DNA from: Yarrowia lipolytica
Lineage: Eukaryota > Ascomycota > Dipodascomycetes > Dipodascales
NCBI RefSeq assembly: GCF_001761485.1
Contig: NC_090772.1
Location: 2,540,501-2,604,500 of the forward strand
Length of the DNA: 64,000 nucleotides
Direction: 5' to 3'
The notes under the pieces are model-generated. The model worked only from the letters and a program-made list of their open reading frames with translations, was not told the DNA's origin and did not search any database. A program made the position numbers and the translations under genes. Shown here one piece after another: positions 1-10,675 of the stretch (positions are counted from its first letter, which is position 1; each line of letters opens with the position of its first letter).

Positions 1-106
1 TTTCGGATTGTGTATTAAATATGTTACTGGGTTTGGAATGCAGTTATCTACTTTTCAAAACACTCCATTTTAGATTGAGTCTTTCAATTACAGAAGCTAA
101 CTTCAG

Positions 107-744
107 CTCGCTCGTGCGGGTTAGAATTCCGTCAGAAAGTGGAGGATGCTCACTTTCCCGAAAGAATTCAAGAGGCGGTAACGAACTGCGTTTCCGCACA
201 GGCATCATTCCAGACCTCTGTCAGCAGTCTAGTCAACGAACGCTACCGCCGACTCAAGGACGAAATAGCCGAAGTTGATGTTTCTAACACTGTTCTTCAC
301 CTGAAGAAGAGGGTCTCTCAACGTCTCGGAGGTTTCGAAAAAGACCTAAAGGCAAGAATCAATTACAGGGACATAATCCGTCGGGCGCAAGCCAATGTCC
401 CTATTGTACGGGCAAAGTCTGCGTCTCTGTGGCTGGATGTCTGTGATAGAAGCAGGAGGTGGGCCAAGGCAACAGAGCATGGCATTGAAGCAGCCCTCAG
501 TAGGACTCGGAATGGCATGCATGACTGGAGGGAGCACTTGAAACAATCTTGGGGCCCAACTACAGATAATACTAGGTCATTTTCGTGGAGATTGAAAGCA
601 TTTTGGGGTTCGAAGCTACCTGAGTCGTTCAGTCGGTTCGATATTTGGACATTTTGGAGCCCACCCGTCAAGAAGGCTGAGGAAGAGCAGTCGGCTTGGG
701 CAAAGTTACTTGACCACAAGTGGAAGCTGGGGTGGTCAAAGTAG
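107..744 (+). CDS. 3' exon of an unknown protein (5' part outside window)
   Basis: The window opens inside a gene. A Yarrowia-type acceptor (GCTAAC then TTCAG, ending at 106) precedes a reading frame that stays open to TAG at 742-744 and encodes 211 residues. The same frame is closed upstream by TGA at 76-78, which fits bases 1-106 being the end of an intron. No ATG lies near the start of this stretch. The product is rich in charged residues and tryptophan, with a helical middle part (IAEV..LHLKKRVSQRL) and a basic C-terminus. There is no signal peptide, membrane span or motif that I recognise. I cannot name it; the exon call rests on the splice motif and the length of the open frame. Confidence 0.6.
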
Positions 745-1493
745 TAAGTAATCATGTTAGAGAGGTACATCATGGTGGAGCTGCGGTACTAACTCAGAGA
801 ATGATTATATAACTGCCAACGGGCAAATAGTCAATAAAGATTTATGAGTGTGTCTTATTGTGCCGATAGCCATGGAACTGGGCTGACTCCTGTGTGTCAG
901 AATAGGAAGACCCGCATCTAATGGGGTGATGGTTATGCAGCAGCGAGTGTGATTTGAACCTCATACAGCAGGTCAGGTCTCTGTGACTCTGTTGTCTCGG
1001 ATATTTCCTTGACTTCTATTGTTTTGGTGGTTGCTTTTGGCGAGGCAGGGCCTCATGCATTAGCCGGCTCGTGCTGTCGTAACTCTGTAACAAATAAGTG
1101 ATTGCGGAGTTAAGATGGTTTACCCGAAGTACAGATATTAATAGAACATGTCATGCAATGTTCATTTATCTGAGGGAATGTGATGTCAGTACGTTGTACA
1201 GTAGTTTTTTTCTGTCTATTACTTTCAAATTCCAGGTTGAGGAGATATTGGATGTGAAATCAGTTGCTCTTGGAACCCCTCTAAACAACAAATAGTTGGA
1301 GGAATCGAGAGATGCTACTATCAACCCCTATAGCTTTAATATGGCTTGTTTCAAGTTGAGCTAAGCTCATTTGTCTCAAGAGGGCTAACTCGCTCCTTAC
1401 AGAACGTGTAACGTATCCCTGCTTCTACTTCCACTGATGCAGGGTTTCTGAGCGGCGACTTGGTGTAGTGTGAGGGTTGTAGGCAAGTTAAGA

Positions 1494-1577
1494 GTGGGGA
1501 TAAGGGAATGCAGATAAAGGATGGGGATAAAGGAATGGAGATAAAGAAATGGAGATAAAGAAATGGGGATAAAGGGA
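1494..1577. repeat. degenerate tandem repeat, 14-15 bp GATAAAG-type unit
   Basis: About five imperfect units of the form ATAAAG(G/A)AATGG(A/G)G follow one another. The array is not in a recognised gene. Confidence 0.6.
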
Positions 1578-4430
1578 GTGTCAGTTGATTTGTTTCGAGA
1601 ATGGAGAGAAGGTGGGCCGTGTAATAGAATGAGCAAATATGGGTTACTAACATTGAGGTTTGTATGTTTGTTTGGAGAGTGTTATACATTCACCACTGGA
1701 GTTCTCTATAGTTTTTTGAGACTAATACTGTGATTGAGGTTACTTAGCCGCTTTATCTTCATATGCTAGAACTTCTTGTGATTGTATTATCAGATCATAG
1801 TACGTAAGAGTACTTTTCATGTTCTGTGTCTGGTCAACTAGTTGTAGGGTTAGCATCCAACTTCAGTGTCACGTTCGGATACAAGACAGCATGAGGCAGG
1901 TTTCCTTTAGACGCCTGTTGTATATACTAAACGGACTTCATATGCTTGTATTTGTACTTTTTTACAAGTACAGTACATGTACAGGTACAGTACCTGTTCC
2001 TTTTCACAAGAGAGGCTCGCAAGGGGCTGTGGAAAGCTGCACGATCAATGCAGGTTGAGAAACCAGACAGCACTACAAGTAGCGCAATGAAGACTCGAGA
2101 ATCACATGGAGTTCTCCTGATCCAACCTGTTGGAGCACTCCTTGTCATTTGATGATTAGGTAATACTTCAATGGCTTGCATATCCCTCGTGGATCGACAG
2201 CGACGGGACGATCGAACTGCAAATAGTGTCGATCATTGGCACTTCAAACAATACTTGAAACCACTGCGTCGGAAGTTGCTCACTTATCGGAGACGGGTAG
2301 TATGAGTAGGTTTGGGGCGTGGAACAATAATAGTCAAACACTTCACGTTACGCGTTCCTGTACGAGGGCTGCGCTCGTAAGCGCGTAGAAAAAGCAATGA
2401 TAGCCAACCCCCTATCAACCCCAGCAAAGTTTTGAAAAGCTGCAGTCGCCAGAGGTAAAAGAGAATGTTAAAAAAGGAGATGCGCACAAAGAAGATATGT
2501 CCCAGTACACACCCTTCCTCTCTAGCTGTGTGTTTTGGACACTATGGGGCTTAGCCAGTAAGGAGCTACTGGTACTGATTGTTAGAGAAGGGGTACATGG
2601 TACATGAGTGGACGAGTGCGAGTGGACGAGTGCGAGTGCGAGTGGGGAGTGTGTAATTACAAGCTTGGGTTTGTCTATTCAGAAGCCCATCTTTTTCTTT
2701 TCCTTCCCAAGTAGCGGCCCGTCAATGTCGCAACCATGACACAATTGGACGTGGGGCAGCTTGATCTGCTTGTTGTTGCGGCTTGCAAGCTCTTCCAAAA
2801 TGGGCCTAATATTTCCTCATGTGGCATTACATGCTGTCTACCGCGTTTCTTACTTCGGCCTACTCGCTTTCCGTGCGTCTGTCTTGTCGCTACTTGCCCC
2901 GCTGTCTCAGTTTTTGAAACAGTCATGCAGCAGCAGGCCTCAACGGCGGCGAGTGATCCACAACTATAACTAATATGGAGGTTTTTTTTCTTCAGCTGGT
3001 TTGATATTCTCTGGTAACGTGCGCAATTGAGAATACACGTCACGCTGTTGGGCCGTGCAACGTAGTGGCTGCCTGGTGGCTCCGGGGAGAAGACGACTTT
3101 TAAGTGCAATGCCGCAGAGATGTCTTCTAGAACCCAATCTCGAAGCCGCCGCTAGTGCATTCGCTTGATAAACCCTAAGTGGATCAACTGTCCCGAAAGG
3201 TTGAATACCGCCAAGGGGTGTTTCAAAAAGGCCGTTTTGGACGGTAACCTGCTAGAAATGGTCTTTAGAATATCGGCCTGCGCTACAGCCATTGTTAGGA
3301 GTCTTGGGGCCCGGTCTCTTGCTACCGTTGGCACTCTAAATGGCACTACGGCTAACATCCAACTGCAGGCGGGCCCTCTGCGGTGATCTAATCAGCCTTC
3401 TTTGTCAGAAATGACAGCCCTACAAAACTTGTTTCATCTCTGTATTCAGCAGCACTCTGTCTGCCCAGCACGTCAAGGGGCTGCAGGTGGCGGCCTGTCG
3501 GCTCTTGCCTGTCGGGTTGCAAAAGATGCATACAGGGCTCAACCTAGGACACAGCTGCCATGCAGAAATACCAACGATCGTGAACGGGGGAACTTCTTTT
3601 TAGTAAGCGCATTCTTGGCGCTCAGTGGCTTTCTCTTTTCGGGTATATTCCCATGGAGCTATCACCCCGCCTGACTTGTTTTGCAGGGTGTGTGCACTCG
3701 TCTCTCCGTGTTGGCTCCCAACCCCCTTGCTAGGTTCGTTTCTGAAGCAAACGTGAGTAACAGGGTCGTCTCTGAAACCAAACAGTTTCAAACTTGCAGG
3801 GCGACACCTGAGGTGGCCGTATTAGAGGGTCATTCCACTCCGTGCTGCACGTTTATTATTTCCATAATTAGTCTCTTTCCTGGGGAGCATTTGCTTCTTG
3901 CAACGATTTTGTCATTTCCAGTACTTGACATATTTTGGGTTTCGAAAAGCGAGCCTCCTATTTTTTTTTCGGCGATTTTGACAGAAGCTGTTTATGCTGC
4001 CAAGAAACGGCATTGACGCCAAAATAGAGGTGAATGAAGATAAAAAATCGATCCGCAATGTGTTCAGAGACTCGATTATTTTAATCTACTCACAATTCTC
4101 CGCTTTCTATGCTTTCCTCACACCACCAGTTGGGTTGTTACATATTCACCGAATAATATTATCGGTAATTAGGGTATTAGGTTTTTCAGGTTCCATCTGC
4201 ATCATGCAGCTTTCACGTACCTGCTCTCTCACACCCTACATGTCACACAACAGCACTCTCACAAAAATGCATCCGCACCGAGTCGCAAAAAGAAACGATA
4301 ACCAGAGACGATACCAAACCACAAAAATAAAAACTCCTGCAAGACGGCCGATGCGGTCTTCGGCATGAATCAATGAATCGGTCGACTGCCTGACACAGAC
4401 CCTACAGGTTGCGATCAGTTCAAACTTGCT

Positions 4431-4466
4431 GGAAAAGCTGGAAAAGCTGGAAAAGCTGGAAAAGCT
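4431..4466. repeat. perfect tandem repeat (GGAAAAGCT)x4
   Basis: Four identical 9-bp units stand about 300 bp upstream of the wall-protein start codon. The unit length is a multiple of three, but no convincing gene covers it. Confidence 0.85.
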
Positions 4467-4691
4467 GGGAATACGAGCCCGGCGATGACTAGAAAATACC
4501 ACAATATTTTCCATGTGACTCAATTGATTTGAATTCATGGATTATTCGCACTTTCTGGTCACCCAAAACTCACCCGAACGATGCGCGTTTCAGCACGGCA
4601 ACCAAATAAACTACTCGCATCGGTTTGAGACAAGGCATGGCGACGTGCGTGTGATGGCATGGAAAAGGTAACAATGGACTTCACTCCACGT

Positions 4692-4698
4692 TATATAA
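4692..4698 (+). promoter_or_regulatory. TATA box of the wall-protein gene
   Basis: TATATAA lies 74 bp before the chosen ATG at 4772. This spacing supports starting at 4772 rather than at any upstream codon. Confidence 0.6.
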
Positions 4699-4771
4699 CA
4701 CCCTGGGCCACCTTGGATTCAATCCACACACATTCGCTACTGTCCTTCATCTTGTGCTCTACGACTGCGCA

Positions 4772-7700
4772 ATGAAGTATTCAATCATTCTATCAGCAGC
4801 TGTGGCTCTGGTGGCAGCCGCACCCAGTCCCCAGCCTGCTGCCAACGATGAACTAGTACCTGTTGTTGAGCAGCAGGGACGAAACATCCGACTGTTTGGC
4901 CGAACCTTCTGTGCCCGAACTTATGGCTACGGCTCCCACTGGGGTCACTGCCCTGAGCATACCAAGTGGAAGCCCAAACCTTCTGGAGGCGGTGGTTCTC
5001 AAAAGACCTGTCCCGCCGACCAACAGACTCTCATTACAACCACTACTACTCGATACAAGGGCTACGATTGCCTCACTGATACCATTGTCGTCACCTCTTG
5101 TCTTCCTACTCCTACTCCTGCCAAGACAACTAAAGTTCCTCCTCCCAAGCCTACTAAGCCTGTGGCCAGTGGTTCCGGTGATTGCACTACTAGATATTCT
5201 ACTTCTACCCGATACGAGGGCTGGAAGTGCGTCACTGATACCATCACACAGGTGGATTGCTCCCCCTCTGCACCCACTCCCCCTCCCAAGACCAAGCCCG
5301 TGTCCAGCAGCTCTCTTGACTGTCCTCCTGAGTCCCAGACTACTAGCTACTCCACCAAGACACGATATGAAGGCAGGAAGTGTATCACAGATACTGCCAC
5401 AATTGTTAGCTGTATTCCTCCCGCTCCCACCCCTCCCCCTCAGACTAGTGTCAAGACCACTCCTTCTGGATCGCTGACTTGTCCTCCTGAGCAGCAGACC
5501 ACCATTGTGACCACATCTACTCGTTACAAGGGTTGGGACTGCCTCACTGACACTGTCACTCTGACACAATGTGTGCCTGGATCTTCCACCAAACCTGAGA
5601 GTGTTGTGTCTACTGCCACCCCTCCTGTTACCACTACAAAGGTCAAGCCTACTCCTTCAGGTTCTCTGACCTGCCCTCCTGAGGAGCAGACCACAATTGT
5701 GACCACCTCTACTCGTTACAAGGGTTGGGATTGTCTCACTGACACTGTCACTCTGACACAGTGTGTGCCCAGATCTTCCACCAAGCCTGAGAGTGCTGTG
5801 TCTACTGGCACCCCTCCTGGTACCACTACAAAGGTCAAGCCTACTCCTTCAGGTTCTCTGACCTGCCCTCCTGAGGAGCAGACCACAATTGTTACTACCT
5901 CTACACGCTACAAGGGCGGGGACTGTTTCACTGACACCATCACTCTGACCCAGTGTGTGCCTGGCACATCTACCAAGCCTGAGAGCATTATCAGTACTTC
6001 TGTTCCCGGTTCTTCTATTCCCGGCTCGTCTGTTCCTACTAGCTCAGTAGACAGTACTAGTGAGTATTTTTCCACATCACAGAATTTCATCCTTAACTAA
6101 CATAGCACCTGCGACCATTCCTGGCTCTTCTTCCACTCCCGATATTCCCACTTCTGGAGTTGAGACTGGTTCCACTGGATCTGTCACAATCCTTACTCCT
6201 TCTGACTCCAGCACGGAGACATCCCAGAAGCCTACCGACTCTTTGCCCCCTCATTTGACTACTTCTTGGGTGACTAAAACAACTACATTCACTACTGGAA
6301 CTACCGTCTACACTACTGAGTACACAACTCTTACCACTTGCGAGATTACTCCCTCGTCTACTCCTGCCACTGAGACCACCCCTGTTGATCGTGCCACCTC
6401 CAGTGTTCCCGTCGAGTCTTCTTCCGTCCCGGTTGAGTCTTCGGTCCCCATCACTGAGTCGCAGCCCACTCCTACCTCTGAGACTCCTGGAACTTCTTCG
6501 GCCCCCGTGGAGACTTGTCCTACTGGTGAAACTATGAGCACCATCACTGTGCCTCATACCAAGACCGTGACTGAGGGAGGATCTACTATCACTACCGTTG
6601 TGACCAAGACCAAGACCACTTGTGCTCCCCCTGGATCTGAGACCCTCCCTATTGTCTCCACTGGAAGTACATCTGTGTCTCCTGTCTCTTCTGGACCTGC
6701 ACTTTCCACTGCAAGCGAGTCTGTACCTGTCTCGTCAGGTCCTTCTCCTTCTACTTCTCCTGATACCACTATTGAGCCCACTGTTGAGCCCACTGGCAGC
6801 GCTACTACTGAATCCCTGCCTCCTCACCTTACCACAACCGTCATCACCGTCACTGATACAGTCACTACTGGCTCTACTTTCTACACCACTGAGTACACTA
6901 CAATCAGCACATGCCCCATTACTGATGTGGAGTCGACCGTGAGCAAGACTACCCCTGTGAATACTGAGCCTACTCAATCTGAGTCTTCTCAGCCCGGACC
7001 TTCGCCTTCTACTGGCGTGGTTCCTCCTGAGTCGTCTGGTCCTTCTCCTTCTACAGGATCTGTTCAGACTACTGGTTCTATCGTCACAACCTCAGGTTCT
7101 GTGTCCCCTGAGTCTTCGCAGCCTGGCCCTTCTCCTTCTACTGGTTCTGATGTTGAGTCTGTCACTCCCACCACCCTGGAGCCTACAGCCAGTGCCACTA
7201 CCCAGACTGGTTCCGAGAGCAAGCCCTCCCCCACTGACTCCGGTGACATCACCTCTTATGTTCCCTCTGTTACACCCACCGGCCCTATTACTGTGACATC
7301 TCCTGGCATCTCATCCCCTGTGACATGTCCCCCTGACCAGAGCACCTCTATCGTGACGAAGACAATTACAGGACTAACTACAGAGAGTGGCTACACAGTT
7401 GAGTGTCTCACTATTATGACCGAGGCCGTCTGTGTCACAGGTGAGGCCACCACTACCAACTGGATTACCTACCAGCCCACTCCTTCTGCCGAGTCTTCTG
7501 TGATCCAGTCTTCACCTTCTGGGTCAGTTCCTCCCGTTGATACTACCCCTGTTCAGACTACCGGTGCTGTCGAGTCTTCAGGATCAGTTCCTCCTGTTGA
7601 GAGTACTCCCGCTGAGTCAACAGGACCAGTTCTGCCCGAAACCTCCGCCTCTGCTCCTTCCTCGCTTCCCTTCCCCGTGACGTACGTCACCACTGAGGTT

Positions 7701-8264
7701 GTCACCACCGAGGTTGACCAGACTACCGTGTTTACCACCCAAACTCGAACTATTGTCTCTTGTACCCACGAGGCTGGCTGTGTTGGTAGTTATGCTACTG
7801 GAGAGGCTGCCCCTGAGCCCACTATTCCTGCTGGAGCTCATGAGAAGCCAGCCATGCCCGAGGTCTCTCAGGCTGTTGATGTTCCTAACACCACTCTCAA
7901 GCCTGTTGGTGTCGTCCCTGAAGAGTCTGGAACCTCTCCTACTCCAGCTGGATCGGCTGCTCCTGGCGAGCACGGTGAGTCTACTCCTGGTGAGCACGGT
8001 GAGCACGGTGAGCACGGTGAGCACGGTGAGTCTACTCCTGGTGAGCACGGTGTGCACGGTGAGTCTACTCCTGGTGAGCACGGTGTGCACAGTGAGTCTA
8101 CTCCTGGTGCCCCTGGCACCCCTGCCGAGTCGGCTCCTACCCAGGCTGGAACTCCTGGCCAGGCATCTTCTGCCCCCTCTGCCCCTGAGCAGGCCAACGG
8201 TGGCGTGTCTCTCGGACTCCCTCTCGGTGGTCTCTTCCTGGCTGCCCTCCCCTTGCTCATTTAA
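4772..8264 (+). CDS. mucin-like GPI-anchored cell-wall protein, two exons
   Basis: Exons 4772-6059 and 6106-8264 give 1148 residues; the 46-bp intron has GTGAGT at 6060 and CTAACATAG ending at 6105, and the two frames join cleanly. Residues 1-18 are a signal peptide (hydrophobic core, then AAAPSP). Six modules follow, each with two or more Cys and the core TRY(K/E)G..C.TDT, the last three nearly identical at DNA level. Exon 2 is Ser/Thr/Pro-rich, expected to be heavily O-glycosylated, with two copies of an LPPHLTT..TEYTT module, a divergent seventh Cys module, and a Gly-Glu-His array. The last 20 residues are hydrophobic after small residues (NGGVSLGLPLGG), a GPI-attachment signal. The design matches fungal adhesins and mucins; which surface it binds is not visible. 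The mid-gene intron is unusual, as most introns here sit near the start codon. Confidence 0.85.
7967..8104 (+). repeat. coding minisatellite (GEHG / ESTPGEHG units)
   Basis: Short units encoding Gly-Glu-His-Gly, interspersed with Glu-Ser-Thr-Pro-Gly, lie just before the GPI region of the wall protein. The DNA units (GAGCACGGT, 9 bp) are nearly identical, so copy number is likely to vary between strains. Confidence 0.8.
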
Positions 8265-8659
8265 GCTGGGTAAACTATTTTATTAACTCTCATAAATTGT
8301 AATTGGTACCTCTCAAAAAAGTTGGAAATTGTAGGTACAATACGCCGTATCTGCTGTAGTTAGTTACTCGTCTCTTCCTGCACCTCCCTGTAGTCCATGA
8401 AAGCTCAACTACTACGTACATGTAGGGTAAAGAAACCCAGGTGGTTTATTATTGACAGTTAAACAGAAGACATCAAATTTTTCCAATCTTGCTCTAAAGC
8501 TCTTCAAAGGCTGCTCAAAAACTGCTCAAAAACTGCTCAATACCTTCTCAAAACTGCTCAAGAGACTGCTAGGTTGGTAAAAATGCTCAAATACTAAATT
8601 CATTACTCATAATATATATGTTTTCTCAAATAGAGACCGGCCCTACAAGACTCTCTCTC
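8265..8659. other. convergent 3' spacer with CTGCTCAAAAA repeat
   Basis: This spacer separates the 3' ends of the wall-protein gene and the amine oxidase gene. Around 8510-8565 an 11-bp unit, CTGCTCAAAAA, recurs imperfectly four to five times. No gene is seen. Confidence 0.6.
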
Positions 8660-10675
8660 TTACATCTTGCAAGATCGGCAGTCCTTGACCTCGACAGATC
8701 GGTTGAAAGTCTGATTAGACTTGGGGACATCGACAGAGGGGTTACCGGTGAAGAAGTCGTTGGGGGAGAGGTGGACCTTCATGATCTCACAAGGCATTAC
8801 GGGAAAGTCCTCAACTCGCGGGTGGTGAGTGAGGCCGAAAGAGTGCCAGAGGACAACGTCGTCGTTTCGGACGTTCTCGTTTCGGGCAACAGCATCCTGA
8901 ACACCACCGATCTCGTTGGCAGATTGGTTGGTCCAGACACCGCCGGCGAAGAACTCCTGGTCCTTGTACTTGGTGACCCAGTAATGGTGGGTAGCGAAGG
9001 CAGCCCGGGATCGAGCAATGGAGCCGGGTTGGGCGTATAGCATGGCAGTGGCGAGACCTCCAACCTTGTATCCGACGGGGTTGCCAGAGATAGGGTTGAT
9101 CTTGTTTTCGTTACAGATCTTGAGATATCGGTTCTTCTGGATGTCCGAGTCGAGGTAACAAGACTTCTCGATGGGTGTCTTGGTGTTCTCAAATGCGATA
9201 CCATGGGGGTTCTTCTCGTCCCAGGGCAGAGAAACGGTGTCGTTGACATAGATGGTGTTCTTGTGTCCGTCAATGGCAGGGTCCATTCGCATGTTGAAAA
9301 TGTGCTGATGAGAAGCGGCGAGAACACCAGGAGAGACAATGTTTCCGAACTTGGACTTCTTGCCGGCATCAATGAGCTGGGTGGATACAATACCAGTGGC
9401 TCGAATCTCCAGCTGGATACCAGCAGACTGGTCAAAGTGCCAGGCGAAGATGTACTCGTAGTTACCAACGGTCAGAATGGTTTGGAGAACCAAGATTCGT
9501 CGTCGGGTGATGGCAACCACGTCGGTTCGGTAGTTGGTGTGCTTCCAGCCAATACCATCATCTTGTTCGTGCATGCAAATGACGTTCTTTCGGGTGAAGA
9601 CGTTACCCTCGGGGTCGCAGACGTTGCCGTCAAAGTACTTGATAGTACCGAGACAGTCGCAGCCCAGAGTCAACTCGTTGGCGCACTTTCCTCCACCACA
9701 GTCACCAAAGTCAAAGGCCATCTTTCGGTGGAGAGGAGGTCGGGGATCGGCATAGGGAACAGCCATTTCGGACATGGAGAGTCGGTAGAATGTGGATCGG
9801 CCGTCGTAGTGCACGTCGTGAATGACGAGACCCTCTCGAGGAGTGAATCCGACTTTGAACTGCCACTTCTGCCAGTTGACATAGCCGTCCTTGTCAATGT
9901 TGTAAGAAGGTCCGTCGGGCTGGATCACGTTGTAAGGCTTGAGGTCGGTTCGCATCTTGTCCTGCAGCTCAGGCAGGTAGTCGTTGGCGACACAGTGCTC
10001 GATGCAGTTCTTGCCCTCGGTTCGGGTGTCGTAGTTTCCGACGCCCTTGACAGCGGCATCGTCGTCGTCGCCACCGGTGGCGCAGAAGTCGACTCGAACC
10101 AGCTTCTTCTCGAGCACGTCGTAGACAGGCACGAAAGGAACGGGGAAGGCGTACATGTTGGAGTCCTGGTGGTTGGTCTTGGGGTCTCGGCAGTAGACCA
10201 GCATCTGCATGAATCGGGGCATCTCCAGCTCGGAGTCACAGCCATACATCCATCCATCAATGGTCAGGTTGTCGATGAGGTGCTCAAGACCACACTTCTT
10301 GATGGCGTCCTTGACCAGAGGATGGGCGAAAGCGGCCTCGAAGGCCTCGTTGGCCTCCCAGGGGTCGATGGGAGGATGGATACCCTTCTTGATGACCTCG
10401 TTCTTGATGACGGTGCCTTGGGTCACGTCGATCCAGCACTGGTTGACGAGCTTGTCCTGGAGAACGTAGAAGATGCAGTGGGCCACTCGGGGAGGAGGAG
10501 TGGGGTTCTTGCCGGCTCGCTTAGCAGCCAGGAAGGGGGCCATGAGGGCCTTGGGGGGTTCCTCGGTGCCAATGGACTTGAGGTGGAGGGTTTTGCCGTT
10601 GTGGGCCTTCTTGACCACGGTCACAACCTTCTCCATCTCCGGCACGGAGAGTTGATCGAAAGGGTGGGGAGTCAT
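8660..10675 (-). CDS. copper-containing primary amine oxidase, probably peroxisomal
   Basis: The 671-residue product matches fungal copper amine oxidases, which oxidise primary amines to aldehydes with release of ammonia and hydrogen peroxide. The cofactor site T402-x-x-N405-Y406-E is present, Tyr406 being the residue that becomes topaquinone. His456 and His458 (HQH) and His617 (LTHH) are the expected copper ligands, and Asp322 in AFDFGDCGG fits the catalytic base. The protein ends in Cys-Lys-Met, which matches the loose peroxisomal targeting consensus [SAC][KRH][LM]; a peroxisomal site is known for the yeast family. I chose the ATG at 10675 because a TATA-like TATATTTAA (10751-10743) lies about 70 bp upstream and homologues start near this point. 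Several amine oxidases exist in such yeasts, so substrate preference (methylamine or benzylamine type) cannot be read from sequence. Confidence 0.95.
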   Translation of the reverse strand: MTPHPFDQLSVPEMEKVVTVVKKAHNGKTLHLKSIGTEEPPKALMAPFLAAKRAGKNPTPPPRVAHCIFYVLQDKLVNQCWIDVTQGTVIKNEVIKKGIHPPIDPWEANEAFEAAFAHPLVKDAIKKCGLEHLIDNLTIDGWMYGCDSELEMPRFMQMLVYCRDPKTNHQDSNMYAFPVPFVPVYDVLEKKLVRVDFCATGGDDDDAAVKGVGNYDTRTEGKNCIEHCVANDYLPELQDKMRTDLKPYNVIQPDGPSYNIDKDGYVNWQKWQFKVGFTPREGLVIHDVHYDGRSTFYRLSMSEMAVPYADPRPPLHRKMAFDFGDCGGGKCANELTLGCDCLGTIKYFDGNVCDPEGNVFTRKNVICMHEQDDGIGWKHTNYRTDVVAITRRRILVLQTILTVGNYEYIFAWHFDQSAGIQLEIRATGIVSTQLIDAGKKSKFGNIVSPGVLAASHQHIFNMRMDPAIDGHKNTIYVNDTVSLPWDEKNPHGIAFENTKTPIEKSCYLDSDIQKNRYLKICNENKINPISGNPVGYKVGGLATAMLYAQPGSIARSRAAFATHHYWVTKYKDQEFFAGGVWTNQSANEIGGVQDAVARNENVRNDDVVLWHSFGLTHHPRVEDFPVMPCEIMKVHLSPNDFFTGNPSVDVPKSNQTFNRSVEVKDCRSCKM

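Larger units (their letters stand above)
745..4771. other. 4 kb stretch without a recognised gene
   Basis: Only short, overlapping frames without family resemblance occur here; the longest (minus strand, 3109-2675, 144 codons) resembles nothing I know. I see no tRNA or 5S gene. The stretch holds a degenerate GATAAAG-type repeat, a four-copy GGAAAAGCT repeat, palindromic GTAC-rich DNA around 1965-2005, and at its right end the TATA box of the wall-protein gene. It may largely be that gene's long upstream region plus decayed sequence. Confidence 0.5.

Noticed and set aside
930-975. GGTTCAAAT-containing stem on the minus strand, tRNA-like
   Set aside because: The base pairing places the consensus in the wrong part of the loop and no cloverleaf forms.
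2675-3109. 144-codon minus-strand frame with a Lys/Arg-rich C-terminus
   Set aside because: No recognised domain, atypical residue use and no promoter or splice signals; probably chance.
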